Part shown: positions 17,190 through 26,183 of the stretch, piece by piece | Numbering within the stretch: the first letter of the stretch is position 1 | Layout: the number at the start of each line of letters is the position of its first letter | Assembly (NCBI RefSeq): GCF_023213175.1 | Contig: NZ_CP093312.1 | Span: forward strand, 1,736,001-1,800,000 | Length of the DNA stretch: 64,000 bases | Source: Sulfurovum sp. XGS-02 | Lineage (GTDB): Bacteria > Campylobacterota > Campylobacteria > Campylobacterales > Sulfurovaceae | Direction of reading: 5' to 3' | Program-made: the position numbers and the translations under genes | Notes under the pieces: model-generated | Seen by the model: only the letters and a program-made list of their open reading frames with translations | What the model was told of the DNA's origin: nothing | Database searches by the model: none

Positions 17190-18728
17190 CTATTCCCACT
17201 CGATGGTTGCAGGAGGCTTAGAGCTGATATCATACACTACTCTATTGATCCCGTCAATTTCATTAATAATCCTTCTACTCATCCCTTCAAGCACATCATG
17301 CGGGATATGTGCAAACGTAGCTGTCATACCGTCTACCGATTCAACCATACGGATACAGACCGTATTGTCATACGTACGGTTGTCACCCATCACACCTACG
17401 GATTGGACATTAAGCAGTACAGTAAATGCCTGCCATACTTTATCATAATATCCTGTCGCTTTAAGCTCTTCTTGCATAATGGCATCTGATTCACGAAGCA
17501 GTCTCAGTGCCTCTTCATTGACATCTCCCATGACTCTGATCGCTAGTCCCGGTCCAGGAAAAGGGTGTCTGCCTATCATATGCTTTGGAAGTCCCAGTTC
17601 AAGACCGAGTTTTCTTACCTCATCTTTAAAGATCTCTCTTAGCGGTTCCACCAGTTCAAATGTCATCCAATCAGGGAGTCCGCCTACATTATGGTGAGAC
17701 TTGATCGTTTTTGACGGTCCCTTCACTGAAACAGATTCGATCACATCCGTATAAAGCGTTCCTTGTGCAAGGAAACTGACATCCGTATGCTTCTTAGCTT
17801 CTTTATCAAAAACTTCAATGAACTTTTCACCGATCGCTTTTCTCTTAGCCTCAGGATCGGTCACACCTGCAAGTGCTTCCATGAATTCTTGTTTTGCATC
17901 GATCGTGATCAGTGGGATACCTACAAGTTTGAACATATCCTGTACTTGTTCTGCTTCATCTTTACGAAGCAGCCCCTGGTCCACAAATACACAGATGAGT
18001 TGTTCTTTTGGCAAGGCTTCATTCAGCATAGCAGCGACAACAGAAGAGTCTACTCCGCCACTTACGCCACAAAGGACTTTTCTGTCACCCACTTGGGCTT
18101 TGATAGCAGCGATCTTCTCTTTGGCAAAACTTCCCATGTTCCAAGTACTGTCACAACCGCAGATATGTTTGGCAAAGTTTTTCAACATCGCTGTACCCTC
18201 TACAGAGTGGTGTACTTCCGGGTGGAACTGGAATGCATAGATATTTTTACTTTCATTGGCTATGGCTGCATAGGGAGAGTTTTCACTCGTACCTATGACT
18301 TCAAAACCTTCAGGTATACGTTCTGCTCTATCTCCATGACTCATCCATACGATAGAGTCATTCGAGATATCTTTGAAGATACCCGAATCATTTTCGATGT
18401 GTAGTTTTGCTTTTCCGTATTCATGATGATCCGCGGCAATCACGCTTCCGCCAAAGTGCTGTGTAATAAGCTGCATACCATAACAGATACCCAAGATAGG
18501 CAATCCCAGGTCCCACACACCATCATCTGGCTTATAGGCATCTTCAGCATAAACAGAAGCAGGCCCGCCAGAAAGGATAATACCTTGCGGCTTTCTGGCC
18601 TTAATGTCTTCAATACTCTCGCGATACGGCACCACTTCAGTATAGACACCGCTTTCTCTCAGTTTTCTAGCGATAAGCTGTGTATATTGTGATCCGAAGT
18701 CTAAGACTAATATAGGTACTTGTTTCAT
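17190..18728 (-). CDS. guaA: GMP synthase (glutamine-hydrolysing)
   Basis: About 512 residues. The N-terminal class I glutamine amidotransferase has GICYGMQLI with the catalytic Cys and FHPEVHHS with the His and Glu. An ATP-pyrophosphatase domain ([13 protein letters not shown], about residue 225) and the C-terminal dimerisation domain ending in PPATIEWE follow. It converts XMP to GMP. ATGATG stands at 18731/18728, and AAGGAAAG fits the second ATG better (seven-base spacing). A frame reaching 18764 has no ribosome site. Confidence 0.97.
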   Translation of the reverse strand: MKQVPILVLDFGSQYTQLIARKLRESGVYTEVVPYRESIEDIKARKPQGIILSGGPASVYAEDAYKPDDGVWDLGLPILGICYGMQLITQHFGGSVIAADHHEYGKAKLHIENDSGIFKDISNDSIVWMSHGDRAERIPEGFEVIGTSENSPYAAIANESKNIYAFQFHPEVHHSVEGTAMLKNFAKHICGCDSTWNMGSFAKEKIAAIKAQVGDRKVLCGVSGGVDSSVVAAMLNEALPKEQLICVFVDQGLLRKDEAEQVQDMFKLVGIPLITIDAKQEFMEALAGVTDPEAKRKAIGEKFIEVFDKEAKKHTDVSFLAQGTLYTDVIESVSVKGPSKTIKSHHNVGGLPDWMTFELVEPLREIFKDEVRKLGLELGLPKHMIGRHPFPGPGLAIRVMGDVNEEALRLLRESDAIMQEELKATGYYDKVWQAFTVLLNVQSVGVMGDNRTYDNTVCIRMVESVDGMTATFAHIPHDVLEGMSRRIINEIDGINRVVYDISSKPPATIEWE

Positions 18729-18794
18729 CATCTTTCCTTGTATATGTATGGTTAAATCTTTCAAAAAAAACTTAACTATAAAAATACGTTTTCA

Positions 18795-18821
18795 GTATTC
18801 CTGAGTCTCACTCAGAAATAC
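18795..18821 (-). terminator. Hairpin downstream of nhaD
   Basis: GTATTCCTGAGT (18795-18806) pairs with ACTCAGAAATAC (18810-18821), twelve pairs with one G-T wobble, just after the nhaD stop. On the minus strand it is followed by GAAAACGTATTTTTA, so it probably ends the nhaD transcript before guaA. A second small stem (AACCC/GGGTT) lies at 18837-18852. Confidence 0.5.
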
Positions 18822-18850
18822 CGATCTCACAAATCGAACCCAAGAGAGGG

Positions 18851-20197
18851 TTACGCGCCTATACCTAGTATCATGAACTGCAGATACCAGACAGAGACAG
18901 AGACTATATAACCTGCAAGTACGGTCCAAGCTAACTTTAAATGTGAACCAAATGTATAGATGCCGTGAAGCTTGCCCATGACCCCTACACCTGCTGCAGA
19001 ACCAAACGAGATAAGTGATCCACCCACACCCGCTGTCAGTGTCACAAGCATCCACTGTGCATGTGAAGATGCACCCATATCCGGGCTTGACTTCAGTACT
19101 GCTGACATGACAGGCACGTTATCCACGATTGCAGAAAGGAATCCCACTCCGATATTCACGGTAGTCGCACCAAATTGCGAATAGAGTGCCGTGAAGTATT
19201 CTAAGAAACCTAAAAAGTGAAGTCCGCCAACCGCAGCCAAAATACCAAAGAAGAAAAGCAGTGTATCATTTTCAATTTTAGCGATGAATGAGAAAACATT
19301 GACAGGAGGACACTCAATACCATCACTATCGTATCTTACTTCTCTGCTCATTCTATAGATATAGAGTTTCAGCACAGCCAAACCGAACATCATTCCCCAC
19401 ATTGCAGGTAAATGAAGGACTTGGTGTGAAAGAACGGCTGAAGCGATCGTGAAAGCAAAAAGCCCCATGATCACTTTTCCACCTGAGGAAATATACACCT
19501 TTTTTTCATCCGCTGCAAATGGTGGTGTATCGTTTGGTACAAAACGGCTTAGAAGGAATGCCGTCACGAACCAACCTAAAATGGATGCAGGGAAAAGATA
19601 AAGGAAATCAACAAAAGCTCCCTTACCGTCTACCCATACCATCAATGTAGTGATATCACCAAATGGCGACCAGGCACCACCTGCATTTGCCGCCACAACA
19701 ATATTGATCGCCGAAGGTACGATAAATGCTTTATTTGTTTTATCAATAGTGATCAATACCGTTGAAAGGATCAGTGCTGTTGTAAGGTTATCTGCAACAG
19801 GAGAGATAAAGAAGGCTAAAAGACCTGTGATCCAGAAAAGTTTTTTATAACTGTATCCTTTAGAGACAAGATTATAACGCAACGCAGAAAATACATTCCT
19901 ATCGATCATCGCTTCAATATAGGTCATAGCTACATAGAGGAAGAAGAATATCCCTGCGATCTCAAAAATAAGCAACTCTATTTCATGGTGTAGATGTGCA
20001 CCGTCCAACCCATTCATAGCATAATAGATACCGATCAGCATAAAGATCATTGTTCCTGCAAAAAGTGCCGGTTTAGCTTTGTTTATAAGGTATTTATCTT
20101 CCGCTGCGATAAAGTAGTATCCTACGACAAATATGATAAGTGAAGCGATCCCCACCCATGTTGTTGTCAAATCTGTGTGCAATATTTCTGTGGTCAT
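18851..20197 (-). CDS. nhaD: NhaD-type Na+/H+ antiporter
   Basis: A 448-residue membrane protein of the ion transporter superfamily with about 12 helices. Conserved parts are SPVADNLTTALIL (about residue 130), AANAGGAWSPFGDITTLMVW (about 160), and near the end IVDNVPVMSAVL and TAGVGGSLISFGSAAGVGVMG. These match NhaD, which exchanges sodium for protons across the inner membrane and fits a marine or saline habitat. I chose the ATG at 20197 because TAGGAGAA lies eight bases upstream. A frame reaching 20242 has no such site. Confidence 0.92.
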   Translation of the reverse strand: MTTEILHTDLTTTWVGIASLIIFVVGYYFIAAEDKYLINKAKPALFAGTMIFMLIGIYYAMNGLDGAHLHHEIELLIFEIAGIFFFLYVAMTYIEAMIDRNVFSALRYNLVSKGYSYKKLFWITGLLAFFISPVADNLTTALILSTVLITIDKTNKAFIVPSAINIVVAANAGGAWSPFGDITTLMVWVDGKGAFVDFLYLFPASILGWFVTAFLLSRFVPNDTPPFAADEKKVYISSGGKVIMGLFAFTIASAVLSHQVLHLPAMWGMMFGLAVLKLYIYRMSREVRYDSDGIECPPVNVFSFIAKIENDTLLFFFGILAAVGGLHFLGFLEYFTALYSQFGATTVNIGVGFLSAIVDNVPVMSAVLKSSPDMGASSHAQWMLVTLTAGVGGSLISFGSAAGVGVMGKLHGIYTFGSHLKLAWTVLAGYIVSVSVWYLQFMILGIGA

Positions 20198-20248
20198 TAA
20201 TTGTTCTCCTAATTCCTTGGTATGCCATACCTGTCCATACATTGTACG

Positions 20249-21700
20249 CTATACAGACTCTATATAGTGCGAGCCCAAAGACTCTTTTCTCGCAAGTGCT
20301 GCATCTACGATAGCAGAAGCAGTGTTTAGTCTAAGTTTTAGTAATCTGCCGATCTCTTTATTTTTCATATCATAAATGAGATTTTTCGCTTCATGCAAGC
20401 CTTTTGTTGTCCTGATAATCCCTATATCATCCCACATCACTTGACGCAGTTTTTGTTTATAGATCTTATCGTTTTCTTTGTGCAGAATATTACCGTAATC
20501 TTTCTCAAAAAGAGGTGTTTTTATCGCTTGATGCTCTTTGGAAAGCAGATGTTCCACTGCACGTCTCGCAAAGACCACACCTTCAAGCAGTGAATTTGAT
20601 GCAAGACGGTTTGCCCCATGTACACCTGTTCTTGCTGCTTCACCTATGACATACAGACCTTCCATACCGTCTATAGCGCCATTGGTATCGCACTTTATAC
20701 CTCCATTAGAGTAGTGAAATGCTGGGGAGATAGCGATCTTGTCTTTGGGAAATTTATAACCGAGTCTGCCAAATGTATGTGTGATATTAGGGAAACGATG
20801 TTCAAACCACTTCTCTTCGAACATGGAAAAGTCCAAGTAGGCCTTTTGTCCCGTTTTTCGTTTATGGTTGAAGATACCGCGGGCCACAATATCCCGACTT
20901 GCCAATTCTCCTCTCTCGTCATAATCGAACAAGAATCGTCTTCCCTCTTCATCCACGACATGTGCACCCTCACCCCTAAGTGCTTCAGTCAGTAACAGTT
21001 TTCTTGCAAAAGGGGTATCCACATATACAGTAGGGTGGAACTGCATGAATTCCATATCGGCAAGCTCTATCCCTTTTTCAACACAGATACCGTGAATATC
21101 GGCACTGACTGTACGAGAGTTTGTATTGTATGCATAGAGAGAGCCTATACCTCCGGAAGCGATGATCACATCATCTGCATAGATCGTCGTGGGTTCATAA
21201 TTGACCGTAGCTTTTACCCCAAAACATCTGCCGTTGTCTATAAGCAGATCATACACCAGTGTATTTTTCTGAAGCTGGTGTTTGTTCTGCACCATCATGA
21301 AGTAATGCATATACCGTCCCGTAGCATCTCCACCGGCATGGATGATACGCTCTACGGAGTGAGCAGCCTCTTTCGTATATAAAATATTCCCTGCTTCATC
21401 TGCATCAAACTCCATCCCTCTGGCAATGATATCAGGCGTGGTCTCCAGTGAGGTACGGGAAAGGATCTCCACAGCTTCTTTGTTATTATGGTACGAACCC
21501 GCAGCCATGGTATCTTCGACATGAAGAGGAATATCTGCTTCATTCAAGGCGGTTGTCATACCTCCCTGAGCATAAAACGTATTACACTCCCAGGGTATAT
21601 CTTTACATACCACTAAGACTTTTTTACTTGCAGGCAGCTGCATCGCTGCATAAAGCCCTGCGATACCAGCACCTATGATCAGTACGTCATACTTCTGCAT
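20249..21700 (-). CDS. nadB: L-aspartate oxidase
   Basis: A 483-residue flavoprotein that oxidises L-aspartate to iminoaspartate, the first step of NAD synthesis. The FAD-binding GAGIAGLYAAMQ is at the N terminus. NTFYAQGGMTTAL near residue 40, ADMEFMQFHPTVY near 220, and HGANRLASNSLLEGVVF near 350 are characteristic. It is shorter than E. coli NadB (540 residues), mostly at the C terminus. It lies 51 bases upstream of nhaD on the same strand; nhaD has its own ribosome site and may be co-transcribed. Confidence 0.95.
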   Translation of the reverse strand: MQKYDVLIIGAGIAGLYAAMQLPASKKVLVVCKDIPWECNTFYAQGGMTTALNEADIPLHVEDTMAAGSYHNNKEAVEILSRTSLETTPDIIARGMEFDADEAGNILYTKEAAHSVERIIHAGGDATGRYMHYFMMVQNKHQLQKNTLVYDLLIDNGRCFGVKATVNYEPTTIYADDVIIASGGIGSLYAYNTNSRTVSADIHGICVEKGIELADMEFMQFHPTVYVDTPFARKLLLTEALRGEGAHVVDEEGRRFLFDYDERGELASRDIVARGIFNHKRKTGQKAYLDFSMFEEKWFEHRFPNITHTFGRLGYKFPKDKIAISPAFHYSNGGIKCDTNGAIDGMEGLYVIGEAARTGVHGANRLASNSLLEGVVFARRAVEHLLSKEHQAIKTPLFEKDYGNILHKENDKIYKQKLRQVMWDDIGIIRTTKGLHEAKNLIYDMKNKEIGRLLKLRLNTASAIVDAALARKESLGSHYIESV

Positions 21701-21807
21701 CTCTACCCTTCTGTCTTCATACTTGTATTGTGCTCTACACTATCTTCTACATACACGGGGTCGGTTTTATAACCGCAACCTGTCAAGATGATACAGCAAA
21801 GTGATGT

Positions 21808-21813
21808 TATAAT
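21808..21813 (+). promoter_or_regulatory. -10 box directly at the DUF721 gene start (leaderless)
   Basis: The extended -10 TGTTATAAT is followed by six bases and then ATG (21820). The predicted transcription start is the A of the start codon, as for sixA. Confidence 0.55.
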
Positions 21814-21819
21814 CGCTTT

Positions 21820-22263
21820 ATGAAAAAAGCCAGTATGATTTTGTCTCATTTATCTTCTCAGCCTCAGTTTAAATCATTAAAACGGCAGGAGTGTTACCAA
21901 AAGTATATTGATCTTCTGAGTCCCAAATGGCAAAAAGCTGTTGCCTTTGTGTACATCAAAGATGAGACACTCTTTATAGCAGTCACACACCCCGGTTTTA
22001 AAATGGAACTTAATTATAATAGAGATTTATTAAAAACACTATTAACTGAGCTCAACAGGCACGATGAAGCGTGTAAGATGATGCAGGCTGAAAAGGTGGT
22101 CGTCTTTCATAGCAAGTATTATGCCATGCCTCAGGAAAAAGCCTCTTATGTGAGCGTACCCCATTATCATGAACGCGCCGAGGGAAATTTTGAAACACCT
22201 TCAGACAGAGAACTCAAAGAGAAATTCGAACGTATTAAAGCCATAGTCACATGCAATCAGTAA
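21820..22263 (+). CDS. DUF721 / DciA-like protein
   Basis: A 147-residue protein resembling the DUF721 family: LLSPKWQKAVAFVYIKDETLFIAV followed by a helix (ELNYNRDLLKTLL) has the KH-like pattern of that family. DciA, the best-known member, loads the replicative helicase in bacteria without DnaC. That role would fit an epsilonproteobacterium but is not proven here. The C-terminal tail is charged. The gene overlaps uvrC by 13 bases, so the two are translated from one message. Confidence 0.6.
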   Translation: MKKASMILSHLSSQPQFKSLKRQECYQKYIDLLSPKWQKAVAFVYIKDETLFIAVTHPGFKMELNYNRDLLKTLLTELNRHDEACKMMQAEKVVVFHSKYYAMPQEKASYVSVPHYHERAEGNFETPSDRELKEKFERIKAIVTCNQ

Positions 22264-24041
22264 TCCAAGACCTCCCCTCCTGCGCAGGAGTGTACCAGTA
22301 TTTTGATACAAGCGGTAAACTGCTCTATGTAGGAAAAGCCAAAAACCTTAAGAACAGGGTCAAAAGCTATTGGCGTTTCTCTCCTGAATTCAGACCCAAC
22401 CCTACGCAAAGTTCCCGTATCATCAAAATGCTCTATGAAGCCAGTAGACTTGAGTACATCGTCGTAGAGACGGAAGAGGATGCGCTCATCCTCGAAAACT
22501 CGCTCATCAAGCAGCTTAAACCCAAATACAACATTTTACTTCGTGACGATAAAACCTACCCCTACATCTATATCGATGAATCTGTTGCATATCCAAGGTT
22601 TGAAATTACCCGAAAGGTCATCAAAGGCAAACACATTACCTACTACGGCCCTTTTCCTACCGGAGGAAAAGCCTTACTTGACGCACTCTATGAAGTCTAT
22701 CCTCTTGTACAGAAAAAGTCTTGTCTAAAAGAAGGGAAAGCCTGTCTCTTCTATCAGATCAAAAAGTGTCTGGCACCCTGTGAAGGAAAAGTGTCACCTG
22801 AAGCGTATGGAGAGATAGTTACACAGGCCAAAACATCCATCGTCAAACGCAAAGACCTACTCTCCACTCTTGAGGAGAAGATGACAAACCTTGCGATGCA
22901 GGAACGTTATGAAGAGGCAGCGGCTATGCGTGACAGTATCAATGCCATCTCTTCACTCACGATCTCATCAAACATTGATTTTGCCAATGCAATGGATCTG
23001 GATATCTTTGCGATACTCAATGGGGATGAAAGAGGTGTCATCGTCAAGCTCTTTATGCGGGGAGGAAAGATCATCTCATCGGCATACTCTTACTTCAGAC
23101 ATACCCATATTTTTGACGAGAATGAAGCCTATAAACAGGCGTTATTGGAATTCTATACCATCGATACCCCCAATATAAGCAAACAAATTCTTACGGCCCA
23201 TACTTTTGAAGACTCCGAACAGGTGTCACATAGCCTTTCTACCCGTTTTGATAAAAAAATAGAGATAGTTACACCGCAACGCGGTCCCAAAGCCAAACTG
23301 ATCGCTTTGGCCCTGCAAAACTGCGAAGAGCTACTGCGTAAAACACAGAGTGATACGCTCATGGAACAGAAAATCGCTGATCTCTTTGACCTTTCCGTCA
23401 TTCCTTACCGTGTAGAGACTTTCGATAACTCTCATCTTATGGGTGCAGCTACCGTAGGTGGTATGGTGGTGTGGGATGAAGATAAATGGGATAAATCCGC
23501 ATATCGACGATACACGCTGCATGAGCGTGATGAGTATGGGCAGATGAAAGAGATGCTCTCTAGACGTATAGAGAACTTTAAAAAAGAACCTGCTCCGGAC
23601 CTTTGGATACTTGATGGAGGACAGGCCAACCTCAATCTTGCAAAAGCCCTTCTTGAAGAAGCCCATGTCAACCTTGATGTCATAGCCATAGCCAAAGAGA
23701 AGCTCGACGCCAAAGCACATCGTGCGAAAGGTGCAGCCAAAGACATAATCTATACCTCCCATGGCGTTCTTGAGCTCAAAGCAAATGACAAACGCCTGCA
23801 CTGGATACAGCGCCAAAGGGATGAAGCACATCGTTATGCCATCACCTACCATCAGAACAAAAAACGTAAAGAAGATACAAAAATTTCACTTCTCAATAAA
23901 AAAGGTATAGGCAAAGCAACGGTCAAAAAGTTGATCGATTATTTCGGAACATTTGATGCCATAGAGAATGCATCTTCTGAAGAAATAGAAAAAGTTACAA
24001 ATAAAAAAATTGCTAACATTATTAAAAATTATAATCCATAA
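22251..24041 (+). CDS. uvrC: Excinuclease ABC subunit C
   Basis: A 596-residue UvrC, the nuclease that cuts on both sides of a lesion in nucleotide excision repair. The N-terminal GIY-YIG domain (GVYQYFDTSGKLLYVGKAK) makes the 3' cut. A UVR helix pair follows near residue 205 (MTNLAMQERYEEAAAMRD), then the RNase H-like domain (VETFDNSHLMGAATVGGMVV, about 390) and a C-terminal helix-hairpin-helix (LLNKKGIGKATVKKLI, about 545). It is co-translated with the DUF721 gene. Confidence 0.97.
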   Translation: MQSVIQDLPSCAGVYQYFDTSGKLLYVGKAKNLKNRVKSYWRFSPEFRPNPTQSSRIIKMLYEASRLEYIVVETEEDALILENSLIKQLKPKYNILLRDDKTYPYIYIDESVAYPRFEITRKVIKGKHITYYGPFPTGGKALLDALYEVYPLVQKKSCLKEGKACLFYQIKKCLAPCEGKVSPEAYGEIVTQAKTSIVKRKDLLSTLEEKMTNLAMQERYEEAAAMRDSINAISSLTISSNIDFANAMDLDIFAILNGDERGVIVKLFMRGGKIISSAYSYFRHTHIFDENEAYKQALLEFYTIDTPNISKQILTAHTFEDSEQVSHSLSTRFDKKIEIVTPQRGPKAKLIALALQNCEELLRKTQSDTLMEQKIADLFDLSVIPYRVETFDNSHLMGAATVGGMVVWDEDKWDKSAYRRYTLHERDEYGQMKEMLSRRIENFKKEPAPDLWILDGGQANLNLAKALLEEAHVNLDVIAIAKEKLDAKAHRAKGAAKDIIYTSHGVLELKANDKRLHWIQRQRDEAHRYAITYHQNKKRKEDTKISLLNKKGIGKATVKKLIDYFGTFDAIENASSEEIEKVTNKKIANIIKNYNP

Positions 24042-24175
24042 ACAACCATAATCTAATATTTTTTACTAAAAAACTTCTTAATTCAATCTATTTTTAGTTT
24101 AGTTGTTATAGAGTTTTAGCAGCAGTGTTATGTTTGCAGTATTGCTATCAACAAAATCTGGTGCATCTTATTATT

Positions 24176-24181
24176 CATAAT
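24176..24181 (+). promoter_or_regulatory. -10 box of the riboswitch-phosphorelay operon
   Basis: CATAAT ends six bases before the first base of the aptamer closing stem, so transcription would begin at about 24187-24188, exactly at the riboswitch 5' end. Confidence 0.5.
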
Positions 24182-24186
24182 GCTAA

Positions 24187-24259
24187 GTTAACAAGCTAAA
24201 CTCATTGTGAAGTGGGGACAGAAAGCCATGGGTCTCATGAAGATCGCCAGGCTGCAAAC
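24187..24259 (+). promoter_or_regulatory. GEMM-I type cyclic dinucleotide riboswitch aptamer
   Basis: The element has the order of the c-di-GMP-I (GEMM) aptamer. GCTAAAC (24195-24201) is followed by a hairpin CTCATT (24201-24206), a GTGA GNRA tetraloop and AGTGGG (24211-24216). GACAGAAAGCC follows at 24217-24227, then GGGTCT and, after a second arm, GATCGCCAGGCTGC (24242-24255). GTT at 24187 can close with AAC at 24257-24259. Consensus members have GGGACGCAAAGCC and GCCAGGCUGCC in these places. It lies 77 bases before the ATG of the phosphorelay operon. Competing stems ACAGT/ACTGT and ACTTA/TAAGT just downstream may be the switch. Confidence 0.85.
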
Positions 24260-24336
24260 AGTAGACTTAATAACTGTAAGTTTATTGATACTACACTTCT
24301 TACACGACACACTACAAAAGGGGGGAACATAATACA

Positions 24337-24750
24337 ATGAATAGACCTAATCCAATTGATGAAGAGTATATCTTTGAAAAAGGCTTGATCGTTAGTTCGA
24401 CAGATCTTAAAGGGATCATTACATATGCTAACAGAAAATTCTGTGAAATATCAGGATATACCAAAGATGAACTCGTAGGGAAAAATCACAATATTGTAAG
24501 ACATCCGGATATGCCAAAAGCAGCATTTCAAGAACTTTGGGACACGATACAGGGTGGCAAAGAGTGGACCGGTATCGTAAAGAATTTAAGAAAAGATGGC
24601 AGATATTATTGGGTTTATTCACATATTTCACCTATCATTGTTGATGGAGAGACCACTGGCTACACCGCAGCCAGAAGACCGGCATCTGAAACAGAAGTAA
24701 CAGAAACCATTCCTATTTACAGGGATTTGTTAGAGAAAGAAAGTAACTAA
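24337..24750 (+). CDS. Stand-alone PAS domain protein (Aer-like sensor domain)
   Basis: A 137-residue protein that is one PAS domain and little else. IVSSTDLKGIITYANRKFCEISGYTKDELVGKNHNIVRHPDMP is the pattern of the aerotaxis receptor Aer, where the domain binds FAD. It ends with WVYSHISPIIVDGETTGY and a short charged tail, with no methyl-accepting or kinase part. It would signal redox or ligand state by protein contact. It is the first gene after the riboswitch, with a very strong GGGGGG ribosome site, and the Hpt gene follows 22 bases later. Confidence 0.88.
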   Translation: MNRPNPIDEEYIFEKGLIVSSTDLKGIITYANRKFCEISGYTKDELVGKNHNIVRHPDMPKAAFQELWDTIQGGKEWTGIVKNLRKDGRYYWVYSHISPIIVDGETTGYTAARRPASETEVTETIPIYRDLLEKESN

Positions 24751-24772
24751 AAGAAGAGGGGTTGTTAACAAA

Positions 24773-26170
24773 ATGTACTATATATTAAATGAAACAAATC
24801 AAATTATCGCTGCGGATAAGAATCTACTGGACTTGTGCGGATTATCCCATATCGATGAATTATCATTAAAGCTTGCATTAGGCGATACAAAATTTGATTT
24901 GTCTGAAACAGATATCACGATCACTACAGATCAAAATGATACAACGTTTCCTGTCTCCAAAACTTCTCTTTCAAGCATGCTTGGTCATATCACCTTGGTT
25001 GAGATACAGGAAGAAGAGGAAAAAGTAGAAGAGGAGGATCTCTCTGTACTGACACTTGATGAGACGGTAGAAAATATCGCTCCTTTAGATATGGAGGAAC
25101 CAAGTAAAGAAACAGAAGTGGCTATAGATGACAACGAACTCTTTGATCTTGTCACGGAAGAGGAAGCAGAAAGTATCGCTCCTCTTGATATAGAGGAAAC
25201 AAGTAAAGAAACAGAAATTGCCATAGATGACAACGAACTCTTTGATCTTGTCACGGAAGAGGAGACACAGAGCAGTGTTGAGACGGTGGAAGAACCACTC
25301 GATATCATGACTGAAGATACAGATATCCTTGACTTGGGATTGTCCGATAAAGAAGATGAAATCAGTTTAGAGAAACCTGTAGCAGAGGAGACTGCTGAAA
25401 TTCTTATAGATCTGGATAAAGTGTCTCAACAGATCGGTGTTTCCCCTGAAGATTACGATACATTCCTTAATGAATATATCGATACAGCACTGGGACTCGA
25501 AGCTGACCTACAGAGTGAAGAGAGTGCAAAACGTACGAATGCTGTTGCAACACTCTCTCATCTGGGTGAGGTATTGCAACTACCGGTTATCGGAGACATG
25601 TTAGCAAAAATTGATACCGTACCTGCAGATGAACAAAAAGAAACGGTTAAGTCTTTTTATGCAGCGCTCTCAAGAATCACTACCTCTTCGACCTCTCAAA
25701 TAGAACCTGAAATGCCACTCTTTGATACACAAGAAGAGGCTAAAATTGATCTTTTTGAGGTTGAAGAGAAAGAAAGTGAACCAGAAGTAACTATCAGTGA
25801 AAAAGGCTTTGGTACGATCTCTCTTGAAGGTATCAAACCGATTCACTTTGACTTTCAACTTGAAGAAGCTGCGAATGACCTCTCTTTACCTGTAGAGCTT
25901 ATTGAAGAATTTGTAAATGATTTTATCGAACAGTGTCATATTGAGACCAAGAATATGCTAAAAGCCTATGAAGAGGGTGATCTGGATGCCATTCAGAAGA
26001 TAGGACATCTCCTTAAAGGGGCTGCAAGTAACCTTCGCATCAATCCATTGGCTGATACGCTCTATAAGATACAGTTTTGTGAAGACAGCAGTCATTTAGA
26101 GGCTTTGATCAAAGACTATTGGGGACACTTTTTGTCTTTCGAAATCCAAATAAATGCGCTAGCAAAATAA
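24773..26170 (+). CDS. Acidic scaffold protein with histidine phosphotransfer (Hpt) domain
   Basis: A 465-residue acidic protein. An N-terminal PAS-like strand-helix segment covers about 1-80, followed by a Glu/Asp-rich linker about 80-205. A 33-residue unit (IAPLD...VTEEE) is directly repeated at about 102-134 and 135-167. The C-terminal Hpt domain (about 350-465) has the phospho-acceptor His near residue 412 in IGHLLKGAASNLRI. A second region at about 205-300 resembles it (LSHLGEVLQLPVIGDML), with a His in the same place but no KG motif, so it may be a worn Hpt copy. It would relay phosphate from the downstream kinase. Confidence 0.82.
   Translation: MYYILNETNQIIAADKNLLDLCGLSHIDELSLKLALGDTKFDLSETDITITTDQNDTTFPVSKTSLSSMLGHITLVEIQEEEEKVEEEDLSVLTLDETVENIAPLDMEEPSKETEVAIDDNELFDLVTEEEAESIAPLDIEETSKETEIAIDDNELFDLVTEEETQSSVETVEEPLDIMTEDTDILDLGLSDKEDEISLEKPVAEETAEILIDLDKVSQQIGVSPEDYDTFLNEYIDTALGLEADLQSEESAKRTNAVATLSHLGEVLQLPVIGDMLAKIDTVPADEQKETVKSFYAALSRITTSSTSQIEPEMPLFDTQEEAKIDLFEVEEKESEPEVTISEKGFGTISLEGIKPIHFDFQLEEAANDLSLPVELIEEFVNDFIEQCHIETKNMLKAYEEGDLDAIQKIGHLLKGAASNLRINPLADTLYKIQFCEDSSHLEALIKDYWGHFLSFEIQINALAK
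25076..25273 (+). repeat. Two direct 99-base repeats in the Hpt gene linker
   Basis: Two adjacent 99-base copies (25076-25174 and 25175-25273) encode nearly the same 33 acidic residues. The reading frame is kept. The close base match suggests a recent in-frame duplication. Confidence 0.8.
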
Positions 26171-26183
26171 AAGGAAATACACT

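Noticed and set aside
17763-18404. 213-residue plus-strand open frame
   Set aside because: It is antisense to the catalytic core of guaA and shows no domain.
23331-23852. 173-residue minus-strand open frame
   Set aside because: It is antisense to the UvrC nuclease domain, with no ribosome site.
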